Assembly: GCA_020634315.1 (NCBI GenBank)
Contig: JACKBV010000030.1
Span: 1-51,132, forward strand
Reading direction: 5' to 3'
Length of the DNA: 51,132 bases
Origin: Ardenticatenaceae bacterium
GTDB lineage: Bacteria > Chloroflexota > Anaerolineae > Promineifilales > Promineifilaceae
The translations under genes and the position numbers were made by a program. Shown here piece after piece: positions 1 through 7,836 of this stretch; position 1 is the first letter of the stretch, and every line of letters begins with the position of its first letter. The notes below the pieces were generated by a model, which made no database searches, had not been told where the DNA came from, and worked only from the letters and a program-made list of their open reading frames with translations.

Positions 1-1493
1 GGCAACGGCAAGCCATCGCGTGTAACAACCCCTTGAATACGACCAGTGTCTACCAGCATAGCAGCAGCGAGATATGCATCCAGTCGTCCCCAACCACTAT
101 CATTATTAGGATGCGTTGCGGTCATGGAAACGGCCGTTTGTGCCAGGAGCTGTATAGCATCAGCGGGAGACAACATTGGATTTGCCTGTAAAAGCAAGGA
201 TAATGCGCCTGTCACATGTGGCGCAGCCATCGATGTACCATTAGCCACTGCATATTGCCCACCCGGAAACGTCGACAGCACATGGGTACCAGGGGCGGCT
301 AGCCACGGTTTTACTTCATCGGTAAGTGGCGATGGGCCACGGCTGGAAAACCATGCCACGGCGTCGATGTCATCACTGGCCGCTACGGCCAGGGTACTTG
401 TTATGCTAGCTGGCGAATTAATGGTACCGCTCTCTGGCCCATTATTACCGGCAGAAAAAACAGGCATGATACCGGCCATTTGCAGCACTTGTAGGTCAGC
501 GTAAAACTCTGTTCTGACACCAAGGCTGCTGCCCCAAGAATTATTAATGACATCTGGTGCTAATGCCGGGTCGCCATCTGGTGCCAACAACCATTCAAAT
601 CCGGCATGGATGGCACTGTCATAAATTAAACCATCAGAATCAGAGATACCAACTGCAATCCAGCGGGCGCCAGGGGCTACGCCAAGGCCATTTTGCCCAA
701 CGGCCGTTCCCGCCACATGTGTCCCATGCCCAATAAGATCGACCGGCTCAGTCAGCGTAGGGATGGCCGCTTGATACCAATTGCCAGCATGCTCATAAAC
801 GCCATTGCCCAAATTGCCACGATAATTAGCGAGAAGCGCCGGATGAGTCCAATCGACACCACTATCCATAATGGCAACTGTGACGCCGCTCCCATCTAGC
901 CCCAGCCCATACCAGGCATAAGGCGCACGAATACGCGCCACTCCCCAGGTTGTTTCGCCATTTGTAGGGGCGGCGGGCATTGCCCAATTGGGCAAACTGG
1001 GATGTAACGGGGCAACAAGGGGGACTGCTTCATCGAGAGTAATGACAGCAACATCAGCACGTGTGGCCAAGGCTTGCACAGCTATCGAATCCGCATGGAC
1101 AGCAACCGCATTGACAATCCAAAAAGGGCGAATTTGGGAAACACGGCCGTTTCCGGCCAAAGCATCGAGTTCTTGAAGCAGCGCCGGTTGTGTGGAAACG
1201 GCCGTTTCCTGCAATCGCTCTACCACAGCCACACGTCGCGCCAACGTCGCCTCAGGCAAGTCGCGCAAAGAAAGGTCTGCCTGTTCCAGCAAGTGAACGA
1301 TTACGGGTAGCTGCTCTGTAGGCGCAGCTTCAGCTAAAGCCGCAGCTAAAGTCGAGTCAATTTTCTGTGCCTCATACTGCGTATCGCCAACAGATGGCCT
1401 AATGCCAATTGAGTAAACCGAACCAAACCAAATCAAGGGCAGTAACCAGAGACAAGAAGCCAACAATAAAAGAGCCAACCGGTGAAGTTTCAT
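1..1493 (-). CDS. Subtilisin-like serine peptidase (S8), partial at C-terminus
   Basis: This is a secreted S8-family protease, read on the minus strand from ATG at 1493 and running off the left edge. The N-terminus (MKLHRLALLLLASCLW) is a signal peptide. An inhibitor-like propeptide region of about 150 residues follows. All four catalytic-site motifs are visible in one frame: Asp in IMDSGVDWTHP (about 905-870), His in GHGTHVAGT (about 725-700), Asn in SAGNNGP (about 455-435) and Ser in NGTSMAAPHVTG (about 245-205). The last visible residues (IQGVVTRDGLPLP) resemble the start of a carboxypeptidase-regulatory-like beta domain, so the protein probably continues with surface modules. TATAAT (minus strand of 1500-1505) lies 6 bases before the start codon and no Shine-Dalgarno is seen, which suggests a leaderless mRNA. 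Family assignment is firm; the target is unknown. Confidence 0.93.
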   Translation of the reverse strand, partial: MKLHRLALLLLASCLWLLPLIWFGSVYSIGIRPSVGDTQYEAQKIDSTLAAALAEAAPTEQLPVIVHLLEQADLSLRDLPEATLARRVAVVERLQETAVSTQPALLQELDALAGNGRVSQIRPFWIVNAVAVHADSIAVQALATRADVAVITLDEAVPLVAPLHPSLPNWAMPAAPTNGETTWGVARIRAPYAWYGLGLDGSGVTVAIMDSGVDWTHPALLANYRGNLGNGVYEHAGNWYQAAIPTLTEPVDLIGHGTHVAGTAVGQNGLGVAPGARWIAVGISDSDGLIYDSAIHAGFEWLLAPDGDPALAPDVINNSWGSSLGVRTEFYADLQVLQMAGIMPVFSAGNNGPESGTINSPASITSTLAVAASDDIDAVAWFSSRGPSPLTDEVKPWLAAPGTHVLSTFPGGQYAVANGTSMAAPHVTGALSLLLQANPMLSPADAIQLLAQTAVSMTATHPNNDSGWGRLDAYLAAAMLVDTGRIQGVVTRDGLPL

Positions 1494-1499
1494 GAATGG

Positions 1500-1505
1500 A
1501 TTATA
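1500..1505 (-). promoter_or_regulatory. -10 hexamer TATAAT directly before the S8 protease start
   Basis: The minus strand reads TATAAT six bases before the ATG at 1493, placing transcription initiation at or next to the start codon. No convincing -35 was found at 16-18 bp (GTGTTG is the nearest). It is probably a leaderless promoter; this is inferred from position only. Confidence 0.5.
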
Positions 1506-1553
1506 AAGGGGAAAACGAAGGCCAACACAATCTCTCTAAGAATTTTCGTATTT

Positions 1554-2477
1554 ATGCAGTATACTTTTGACGTGTTTTGTACGACGATTATCCCCACCGT
1601 TGGGCGAGATTCATTAGCCCGTGCCGTTACCAGTGTCTTGACACAGACATTTACAGCCGCCCATGAGGTAATTGTCGTCAATGATTCGGAACGGCCGTTA
1701 CCCGCCGCACCGTGGCAAACAGACAACCGTGTACGCATCATTGAAACACAACAGCGCGAAAAATGCGTTGCCCGCAACACCGGCGCAGCATTGGCACAAG
1801 GCACTTACCTGCACTTCCTGGACGATGATGATTGGCTGTTACCCGATGCCTTAGCTGCGCTGCACCAGGCCGCACAACAAAACCATGACGCGGCCTGGAT
1901 TTATGGCACGGCTCGTTTTGAAGACCCGCAGGGTAAGTTGGTGGGAACAATCAACTTAAAGCGTAATGGGAACTGTTTTACACAAGTCGTCGCCGGGCAG
2001 TGGATTCCCCTCCAGGCATCTCTCATTCGCGCCGACACCTTTTTTGCTGTCGGCGGTTTTCATCCCACCATGTTTGTCACTGAAGATTTAGACCTGGCAC
2101 GTCGCATTGGCCTGGTGGCAACATTTGCCGGAACAGAAACAGAGGTTGCCTGCATTTTGCGCGGGCAAGATTGGGGCAGCACCTCCAATTACGAGGCTGG
2201 CCCCGAATGGGTGCGCTGGGGGCGAGATCGCATTTTGGCGGAGCCAGGCGCATTTGCCAGACTGTTGGCGTCGGCAGATGATGGGTTTTGGCACGGCCGT
2301 ATCTTCCACGCTTACCTCACCACCGCCCTCTATAACATCCGCCAGCGCCGTTTCGGCACAGCATTCACGCGAGGCACATTGGCGGCAGCAGCACTGCTGC
2401 GTGCCGGTAAATACGCGTTCACCGCCGCATACTGGCGTGCGCTGCGCACCCATCACGTAGGGCGAGATTTTCACTAA
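1554..2477 (+). CDS. Glycosyltransferase family 2 (GT-A fold)
   Basis: A 307-residue GT-A glycosyltransferase. The N-terminal beta strand (TTIIPTVGRDSLARAVTSVL) is followed by VIVVND and the metal-binding acidic motif HFLDDDDWLLPDAL at about residues 90-105. It transfers a sugar from a nucleotide-sugar donor, presumably at the cytoplasmic side of the membrane; donor and acceptor cannot be told. The frame is open upstream to 1482, but ATG 1554 places the first strand at the usual distance from the start. The stop overlaps the next start codon (TAATG at 2475-2479), so it is translationally coupled to the GT4 gene. The C-terminal 60 residues are basic and amphipathic, without a clear membrane segment. 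Confidence 0.9.
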   Translation: MQYTFDVFCTTIIPTVGRDSLARAVTSVLTQTFTAAHEVIVVNDSERPLPAAPWQTDNRVRIIETQQREKCVARNTGAALAQGTYLHFLDDDDWLLPDALAALHQAAQQNHDAAWIYGTARFEDPQGKLVGTINLKRNGNCFTQVVAGQWIPLQASLIRADTFFAVGGFHPTMFVTEDLDLARRIGLVATFAGTETEVACILRGQDWGSTSNYEAGPEWVRWGRDRILAEPGAFARLLASADDGFWHGRIFHAYLTTALYNIRQRRFGTAFTRGTLAAAALLRAGKYAFTAAYWRALRTHHVGRDFH

Positions 2478-3610
2478 TGCCACAGAAGCCAACGCTCACT
2501 TACGCCATTCAATACTTCGACCAAACCGGCCCTATGCGGGCACCTTACCTCATTTGCAAAGCATTTTTGGAGTTGGGCTGGCAAGTGGACATTCAAACCA
2601 TGGCGGGGCCAGACAATGCCGACATGACCCTGGCCTGGGAGCAAGTGCCGGTACACAAGATAAGCGGCTCACAACGGCAATGGACGTTGGTAAAATTGGC
2701 TGCTTCACTGCTGCGCAAACGACGCCAGCACATTGTGTTGTCCTTCATTTGGGATTGGCATTGTTATGGGCTGCTGCTGGCAAAATGGCTGTTTGGCAGC
2801 CCCTATGCCTTGGCGCTGGACACGTATGCACACCGCTCCGGGGCGACGCCGCGCCAGCGCTTGCACGAAGCGCTGCGTTATGGGCCATTGCTGCGCAACG
2901 CCGACCTGATCCTGGCCGAATGCCCTGACGCATACGAGGCAGCCCAACACTATACACGCAAACCTGTCGTCGTCCAGGTTCCATTTTGCTTATGGCGGCG
3001 AGAGTTAACGGCCGTTGAGGCAAAATGGGCAGCCGCAGGATTCCAGCCACAGCGCGAAAAAGTGATTTTATATGCGGGTCGTCTGGTAGAACGCAAACAC
3101 GTACACGACCTGATTGCTGCCTTCGCCCACCTCTCCGCTGAATTCCCGGAATGGGTGCTGGAAATTCGCGGGCTGCCTGCTTCAGAAGCATACAAACAAC
3201 AACTCGATGCGCTCATTGCACAATCGGGCTGTGCGCAACGGGTACGGTTTTTGCCAGGGTTGTCTGGAGAGGCGCTGTATCGGCGTTATCGGGAGATCGC
3301 TATTTTCGCCCTGCCATCAGAAGGGGAAGGAATGCCGACGACAATTACAGAAGCGATGTATTTTGGCGGGGCAATTGTAGCCGGGATTTCGGGGGCGCTG
3401 CGGCATCAGTTGGAGGATGGGCGCTGTGGCTGCCTGCATGAAGCGGGCGATCTGGCCGCTCTCACAGGGCATTTGCAGACGCTCATGGCATCTGAGCCGC
3501 TGCGAGAAACATATATAGCAAGGGCACGAGAGCGCATGTTGTCTTTGTTTGTGTGGGAACAATATTTCCCGGAATTGGAAACGCAGTTTCGGCAATTACT
3601 GAAGAGTTAA
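2477..3610 (+). CDS. Glycosyltransferase family 4 (GT-B fold)
   Basis: A 377-residue GT-B retaining glycosyltransferase. The second Rossmann domain opens with VILYAGRLVERKHVHDLIAAF (about 195-215), and the EX7E donor-site motif is in PSEGEGMPTTITEAM (about 290-304). The N-terminal acceptor domain is divergent (YAIQYFDQTGPMRAPYLICK). It starts inside the stop of the preceding GT2 gene and ends inside a hairpin (3609-3642). With the neighbouring GT2 genes and a sulfotransferase it likely helps build a cell-surface or exopolysaccharide glycan. The sugar specificity is not predictable from sequence alone. Confidence 0.92.
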   Translation: MPQKPTLTYAIQYFDQTGPMRAPYLICKAFLELGWQVDIQTMAGPDNADMTLAWEQVPVHKISGSQRQWTLVKLAASLLRKRRQHIVLSFIWDWHCYGLLLAKWLFGSPYALALDTYAHRSGATPRQRLHEALRYGPLLRNADLILAECPDAYEAAQHYTRKPVVVQVPFCLWRRELTAVEAKWAAAGFQPQREKVILYAGRLVERKHVHDLIAAFAHLSAEFPEWVLEIRGLPASEAYKQQLDALIAQSGCAQRVRFLPGLSGEALYRRYREIAIFALPSEGEGMPTTITEAMYFGGAIVAGISGALRHQLEDGRCGCLHEAGDLAALTGHLQTLMASEPLRETYIARARERMLSLFVWEQYFPELETQFRQLLKS

Positions 3611-3644
3611 CCTCCGGCAGGGTATGCAACCTCCCGGAGGTTTT
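3609..3644 (+). terminator. Hairpin with short T-run after GT4 gene
   Basis: AACCTCCGG (3609-3617) pairs perfectly with CCGGAGGTT (3634-3642), followed by TT GTGT. The arm overlaps the stop codon of the GT4 gene, and the inner 16 bases are also partly self-complementary. It is probably an intrinsic terminator or attenuator inside the glycan gene cluster, since the next gene starts only 20 bases downstream. It could instead be a dispersed palindromic repeat. Confidence 0.55.
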
Positions 3645-3661
3645 GTGTGGGAAAGGCACGA

Positions 3662-4714
3662 ATGAACGGTGTAACCAAGTTGTGGGGTCGGTTGTTGAAG
3701 ATGTGGGCGATTTATGTGATACGGCCGTTACAAATCCGCCAGATCACGCGCACCATCGAACACGTACATGGGCCAACAGAAATTCCGTACGGGCCAGATG
3801 AACTCGTTGTCGTTTGCCTGGCACGAGATGGCGAACTGTACGTGAACTCCTTCATGCAGCATTACGCCGAACTCGGCGTCAAACACATCGTGTTGCTGGA
3901 CAATGGCTCCACAGACCAGACCGTTTCCCTCGCGCAGCAATATCCTCATGTGACGATTTTGCGTTCGCGGCTGCCGTTCAAGCGATACAAAATGGCGCTG
4001 CGCCATTATCTCATTCGCCGTTTTGGGCAAGCCAATCGTTGGCTGTTATACGTGGATATTGACGAACTTTTGGATTATCCTCACTCGGATCGGGTGACAT
4101 TGCCACAGTTTTTGGGTTATTTACGCGCAGGAGGATATACGGCCGTTATCGCCTATATGCTCGACATGTTTTCGGACAAACCGTTAACGGCCGTTACCAG
4201 TCACATCGACGATGACCTCAAAGCCCTTTACCGTTTTTACGACATCTCTGACATTGTGCGCATGGATTACTATTTCCCGCGCAACCAACTGCCCACTGAC
4301 GAAATCAAGGCATATTTTGGCGGCATTCGCCGCATCTTGTTTGATCCACAAGCAACGCGCTTTGTCCTTACCAAACACCCCCTCTTTTTGCTAGACGGCC
4401 GTGTCAAGCCATTGTTTGTAGATGAACATTTTGTCCGCGATGCACGCATTGCCGACGTAACGGCCGTACTCTTTCATTACAAATTCCTCGCCGACTTTGC
4501 AGAACGCACAGTACGCGCCATTCAAGAAGAAAATTACCATACCCATTCCGACGACTACAAAAAATACCACCGCATTTTGCAGCAAAGCCCCGATTTAATC
4601 ATCAAACAACCCACCTCACACCAGTTCGTAGAAATGGGCGAATTAATTGACAACGGATTTTTGTACATGTCAGCAGCGTATCACCACTGGGCAACACAAC
4701 AAACTCCTGACTGA
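3662..4714 (+). CDS. Glycosyltransferase family 2-like protein (Glyco_tranf_2_4 type)
   Basis: A 350-residue protein with a GT-A-like core: VVCLARDGELYVNSFMQHY, then HIVLLDNGSTDQTV and the acidic motif YVDIDELLDYP (about 125-137). This arrangement matches the family in which the enzyme speaks of 'DNGSTD' and 'DxDE' rather than DxD, often found in glycan clusters of unknown product. I chose ATG 3662 because GAAAGG (3651-3656) stands five bases before it; an in-frame GTG at 3647 is an alternative. The second half has no recognisable domain. It lies between a GT4 and a sulfotransferase gene, which supports a role in making a decorated surface polysaccharide. Confidence 0.85.
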   Translation: MNGVTKLWGRLLKMWAIYVIRPLQIRQITRTIEHVHGPTEIPYGPDELVVVCLARDGELYVNSFMQHYAELGVKHIVLLDNGSTDQTVSLAQQYPHVTILRSRLPFKRYKMALRHYLIRRFGQANRWLLYVDIDELLDYPHSDRVTLPQFLGYLRAGGYTAVIAYMLDMFSDKPLTAVTSHIDDDLKALYRFYDISDIVRMDYYFPRNQLPTDEIKAYFGGIRRILFDPQATRFVLTKHPLFLLDGRVKPLFVDEHFVRDARIADVTAVLFHYKFLADFAERTVRAIQEENYHTHSDDYKKYHRILQQSPDLIIKQPTSHQFVEMGELIDNGFLYMSAAYHHWATQQTPD

Positions 4715-4735
4715 CACCTGACTTGAGAAATTATT

Positions 4736-5716
4736 GTGTCCAATTACCCTACCCCCATCTTCATCTTTTCGTTGCCGCGTTCCGGCTCCACGCTGTTACA
4801 GCGACTGCTAGCCGCTCACGAACAAATCGCCACAGTATCTGAATCGCACCTTCTGTTGCCCTTTCTTTACACCCTCAAAAGAGACGGCGTTTACAGCGCT
4901 TACAACCACCGCTTTACAGTATGGGCCTTTGAAGAATTTTGCCGCGATTTGCCGGATGGCATTGCCACCTACCGCGCCGAAATTCGCGAGCTGGCGCTCC
5001 GTCTCTATGCGAAGGCCGCAAAGGAAGAAACGGCTTATTTTGTGGACAAAGCGGCCGCTTATCATCTAATCGCGCCGGAGATTATGCAGCTTTTCCCCGA
5101 AGCAAAATTCATTTTTCTATGGCGCAATCCGCTGGCGGTGGCCGCTTCATTGATCGATTCCTGGAAAAATGGGCAGTGGAATTTGTATGAACATGACGTG
5201 CGGCTCTATGAAGGGCTGCCCCAACTGATTGACGCCTATACGCAACATACAAACAATGTTGTCGCGCTGCGCTATGAGGATTTGCTGCAACAACCAGAGC
5301 AGGAAATGGCTCGTGTTTTTGCTTATTTGCAGCTCCCCTTCGATGCAGAAATCACCGAAACGTTTGCCCAGGTGCAGTTAAAGGGGCGCACCGGGGACAG
5401 CGTTGGCATGGCAAAATACAAAACCTTGAATCAGGAACCGTTGCAAAAGTGGAAACAAACGCTGGCAAATCCCCTGCGCAAAGCATGGAGCCGCCGTTAT
5501 TTGCAGCAAATTGGCTCGGCGCAGTTAGCCTCAATTGGATATGACCTGGATGAGCTGCATCAGGCTATCAAGGATACGCCCATCAGCACACAACACCTGT
5601 TCTCTGACCTGCTGCGCATGCCATACGGCGTACTGTATCGTTACCTGGAAGGGCCATTGCTGCGGCACAAGTGGCAGCGCTGGCGCAATGGGCAACGGGT
5701 ATATGCACACAAATAA
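4736..5716 (+). CDS. Sulfotransferase family protein (PAPS-dependent)
   Basis: A 326-residue sulfotransferase. The 5'-phosphosulfate loop is in FIFSLPRSGSTLLQRLLAAH (residues 9-28), and the 3'-phosphate motif in KFIFLWRNPLAVAASLIDSW (about 122-141). A typical VALRYEDLLQQPEQEM segment follows. It should move sulfate from PAPS to a hydroxyl or amino group of a glycan or other acceptor. The start is GTG 4736, preceded by TTGAGAAA. It is last in the glycan cluster, so a sulfated surface sugar is the simplest reading (inference). No PAPS-synthesis genes lie in the window. Confidence 0.88.
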   Translation: MSNYPTPIFIFSLPRSGSTLLQRLLAAHEQIATVSESHLLLPFLYTLKRDGVYSAYNHRFTVWAFEEFCRDLPDGIATYRAEIRELALRLYAKAAKEETAYFVDKAAAYHLIAPEIMQLFPEAKFIFLWRNPLAVAASLIDSWKNGQWNLYEHDVRLYEGLPQLIDAYTQHTNNVVALRYEDLLQQPEQEMARVFAYLQLPFDAEITETFAQVQLKGRTGDSVGMAKYKTLNQEPLQKWKQTLANPLRKAWSRRYLQQIGSAQLASIGYDLDELHQAIKDTPISTQHLFSDLLRMPYGVLYRYLEGPLLRHKWQRWRNGQRVYAHK

Positions 5717-5747
5717 AAACGGCCGTTTCCAGTGGAAACGGCCGTTT
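5717..5747. terminator. Bidirectional terminator built from two ACGGCCGT palindromes
   Basis: Two copies of a 14-mer, AAACGGCCGTTTCC (5717-5730) and its complement GGAAACGGCCGTTT (5734-5747), face each other across a 3-base loop. On the minus strand the stem is followed by TTTTTATTT, a good U-tract for ending the sufT-like transcript. On the plus strand the tail is weaker (TTTCTTGC). It sits between convergent genes. It is notable because the stem is made of the window's dispersed palindrome. Confidence 0.8.
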
Positions 5748-5775
5748 CTTGCTCAACATACGTGCCGGGTAAAAC

Positions 5776-6081
5776 CTAAAACAGCCCCCAGTCACCCCCG
5801 GCACCCTCTTCCATCATCGAGGGATCCCATAACTCCGTGCCAATTTCAACTTCCACACCGCCATTCATAACAGCATTACCCACAAGACGAACCTGTTCAA
5901 TTAATTGTGGGCCATAGGGGCAAAACGGTGTGGTTAAAATCATGGTAATCCGTGCCCAATCACGTTCTTCATCAACATCAAGATTGCGCACCAAACCAAG
6001 TTCAACAATATTCATCCCAATCTCTGGATCAATCACATTGCGTAATGATTCCAGCAATTCTTCATCTTTACTGAGTACCAT
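5776..6081 (-). CDS. DUF59/MIP18-family metal-sulfur cluster assembly protein (SufT-like)
   Basis: A 101-residue DUF59 domain protein: LLESLRNVIDPEIGMNIVELGLVRNL, then ITMILTTPFCPYGPQLIEQV containing the conserved cysteine. Members act in Fe-S cluster maturation or carriage (SufT, and the MIP18/CIA2 lineage). Direct proximity to sufR and the suf genes supports that role here. The C-terminus (WDPSMMEEGAGGDWGLF) is short and acidic, as in many family members. It lies downstream of sufR on the same strand with a 42-base gap, so the two are probably cotranscribed. It ends before the double-palindrome terminator. Confidence 0.87.
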   Translation of the reverse strand: MVLSKDEELLESLRNVIDPEIGMNIVELGLVRNLDVDEERDWARITMILTTPFCPYGPQLIEQVRLVGNAVMNGGVEVEIGTELWDPSMMEEGAGGDWGLF

Positions 6082-6123
6082 GTTTCATTCCTCGTCGTTT
6101 ACAGAACCCAAACGCTTTTCAGA

Positions 6124-6765
6124 TCAAGCGCTTTTCGACGTAAACGTAAATTGACAACAGTCTGCACCTTCCAACATACAGCTGTGCTGTTCAATTGGCC
6201 TGTCTAACACATTCAAAATCAGCTCTTTATCAAAGGTGCAAATTTCCACATGTTCCTGTCCAATAGAATAGTAAGGGCAATTATACTCTGTCAAGACATA
6301 CCCTTCTTTCGTCTTTTCCCATTGCGCCAGGAACCCTTCTTCCTTCAACAAATCGACCAAATAATCCAGACGCCGCTCAAATGGCAACCCTTCAAAATAG
6401 GTGCGATGTTCAGAAACAACATTTTCCACGACGCCCTTAAACACCTGATCCACAGTAGCCTGTGGCAAAACCGCCTTTAACTCTTCCAACAAGCGGCTGG
6501 TCAGGCGCACATAACGCTTGGGAAAAAGCTCTTCGCCCTTTTCACTCAAGCCATAGACGTAATACGGCCGTCCCACCTTACGGCGAACACTGCTGGCCTC
6601 AATTAGCCCCTCTGCTTGCAAAGAATTCAAATGATGGCGCACGGTAACTGGAGAAACATTCGCCACCTCCGCCAACTCTTCGACCTTCGCCTGATGAGAA
6701 GCTTTAATAGTCTCTAAAATTATGTCGCGTGTACTCTTCTTATTATTGCTGCTTACAGGTTTCAC
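6124..6765 (-). CDS. sufR: SufR-type iron-sulfur cluster biosynthesis repressor
   Basis: A 213-residue DeoR/ArsR-like winged-helix regulator. The HTH covers about residues 13-65 (KVEELAEVANVSPVTVRHHLNSL), with a wing at RRKVGRPYYVYGLSEKG. The C-terminal half carries the cysteine set expected for an Fe-S sensor: CPYYSIG, HVEICTFD and HSCMLEGADCCQF. In cyanobacteria and actinobacteria SufR binds a cluster and represses suf; here it is divergent from sufC, the classical arrangement. The start is GTG 6765 with AGAGGA upstream. It is likely autoregulated through the shared intergenic region, although the cyanobacterial CAAC-N6-GTTG operator was not found. Confidence 0.9.
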   Translation of the reverse strand: MKPVSSNNKKSTRDIILETIKASHQAKVEELAEVANVSPVTVRHHLNSLQAEGLIEASSVRRKVGRPYYVYGLSEKGEELFPKRYVRLTSRLLEELKAVLPQATVDQVFKGVVENVVSEHRTYFEGLPFERRLDYLVDLLKEEGFLAQWEKTKEGYVLTEYNCPYYSIGQEHVEICTFDKELILNVLDRPIEQHSCMLEGADCCQFTFTSKSA

Positions 6766-6796
6766 CGTTAGAATCCTCTCTTATCACACGAGTGGG

Positions 6797-6825
6797 ATTA
6801 TAGCAATGGCGAAATAAATTGTCAA
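6797..6825 (-). promoter_or_regulatory. sufR promoter (TTGACA-N17-TATAAT)
   Basis: The minus strand carries TTGACA (complement of 6820-6825), a 17-base spacer, and TATAAT (complement of 6797-6802). Both hexamers match the sigma-70 consensus perfectly. The leader to the GTG at 6765 is about 25 bases. Strong consensus promoters suit a gene kept in check by a repressor. Confidence 0.85.
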
Positions 6826-6858
6826 TTGATGCTATTTTTATTATTTTTATCATATTTA

Positions 6859-6887
6859 TTGACGACATCTTGTGTACATGCTATAAT
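6859..6887 (+). promoter_or_regulatory. sufCBD promoter (TTGACG-N17-TATAAT)
   Basis: TTGACG (6859-6864), a 17-base spacer and TATAAT (6882-6887) point toward sufC. The start codon is at 7053, so the leader is about 160 bases. A small hairpin (AAGAA/TTCTT around 6950-6965) is the only structure I saw in it. The region is AT-rich and is shared with the divergent sufR promoter, so one regulator could control both. Confidence 0.85.
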
Positions 6888-7052
6888 CTCGAACGTCTAC
6901 TTCATGTCAAGGAAATGTCCAAATTGTTGGATTATTAAAAGACAGTAAATAAGAAAGCCTTCTTAACAAATGGGCGGTGCCTATCTGGCAAAATTTGACC
7001 TGTCCAGACAAATAAGTCTACTAAAATCATTACAGGAGCTAACAGACCAATC

Positions 7053-7835
7053 ATGACGACCGCATTAGAAATCAAAAATTTGCACGCATCGGTTGCGGAT
7101 CAACCGATATTAAAAGGGATTGACCTTTTGGTAAAACAAGGCGAGGTTCATGCTCTAATGGGGCCAAATGGCTCTGGCAAAAGCACATTGGCCTTCACAC
7201 TGGCAGGCCATCCAGCCTATGAGACAACGGCCGGACAAGTCATTTTCAATGGCGAAGATTTGCTCGAAATGGAAGCTGATGAACGCTCGCGTGCTGGCCT
7301 TTTCCTCGCTTTCCAATATCCGGCAGCGGTACCAGGTGTCACCCTGGCAAAGTTTTTGCGCCAAATTATCAATTCACGCCGTCAAGCGGCCGATCCTGAT
7401 GACAAAGGGATTTCCATTCCCGCGTTTCGTCGTCTACTGAAAGAAAAGATGGACATGCTGGGCATCGACCACAAATTTGCCGGCCGTTACCTGAATGAAG
7501 GCTTTTCTGGCGGCGAGAAAAAGCGCGTGGAAATCTTGCAAATGGCGACCGTTGAACCCAAAATCGCCATTATGGATGAAACTGACTCTGGTCTGGACAT
7601 CGACGCGTTGCGCGTCGTCTCTGAAGGGGCAATGCGCTTGAAGCAAGAGCTGAACATGGGCATTTTGGTTATTACCCATTACCAGCGCATTTTGAACTAC
7701 ATTAACCCGGATTATGTACACATCATGCTAAACGGCCGTATCGTCGAAAGCGGCGGCCCCGAATTAGCTCTACACTTAGAAGAAAATGGCTACGACTGGA
7801 TCCGTGAAAAGCACGGCATCCTCGAGGAGGCGTAA
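7053..7835 (+). CDS. sufC: SufC, Fe-S assembly ATPase
   Basis: A 260-residue ABC-type ATPase of the SufBCD scaffold. It shows Walker A GPNGSGKSTLA (about 36-46), the signature region NEGFSGGEKKRVEILQM, Walker B with the SufC-typical extension AIMDETDSGLDIDALRVV, and the switch His in VITHYQRIL. ATP hydrolysis drives the conformational change of SufB-SufD during cluster assembly in the cytoplasm. AGGAG near 7033 precedes the ATG at a somewhat long distance. The sufB start follows one base after the stop, so the two are tightly coupled. Length and motifs are normal for the family. Confidence 0.97.
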   Translation: MTTALEIKNLHASVADQPILKGIDLLVKQGEVHALMGPNGSGKSTLAFTLAGHPAYETTAGQVIFNGEDLLEMEADERSRAGLFLAFQYPAAVPGVTLAKFLRQIINSRRQAADPDDKGISIPAFRRLLKEKMDMLGIDHKFAGRYLNEGFSGGEKKRVEILQMATVEPKIAIMDETDSGLDIDALRVVSEGAMRLKQELNMGILVITHYQRILNYINPDYVHIMLNGRIVESGGPELALHLEENGYDWIREKHGILEEA

Positions 7836-7836
7836 A

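Noticed and set aside
46..1310. Small plus-strand reading frames in the first 1.3 kb
   Set aside because: They lie opposite the S8 protease, whose catalytic motifs are in one continuous minus-strand frame.
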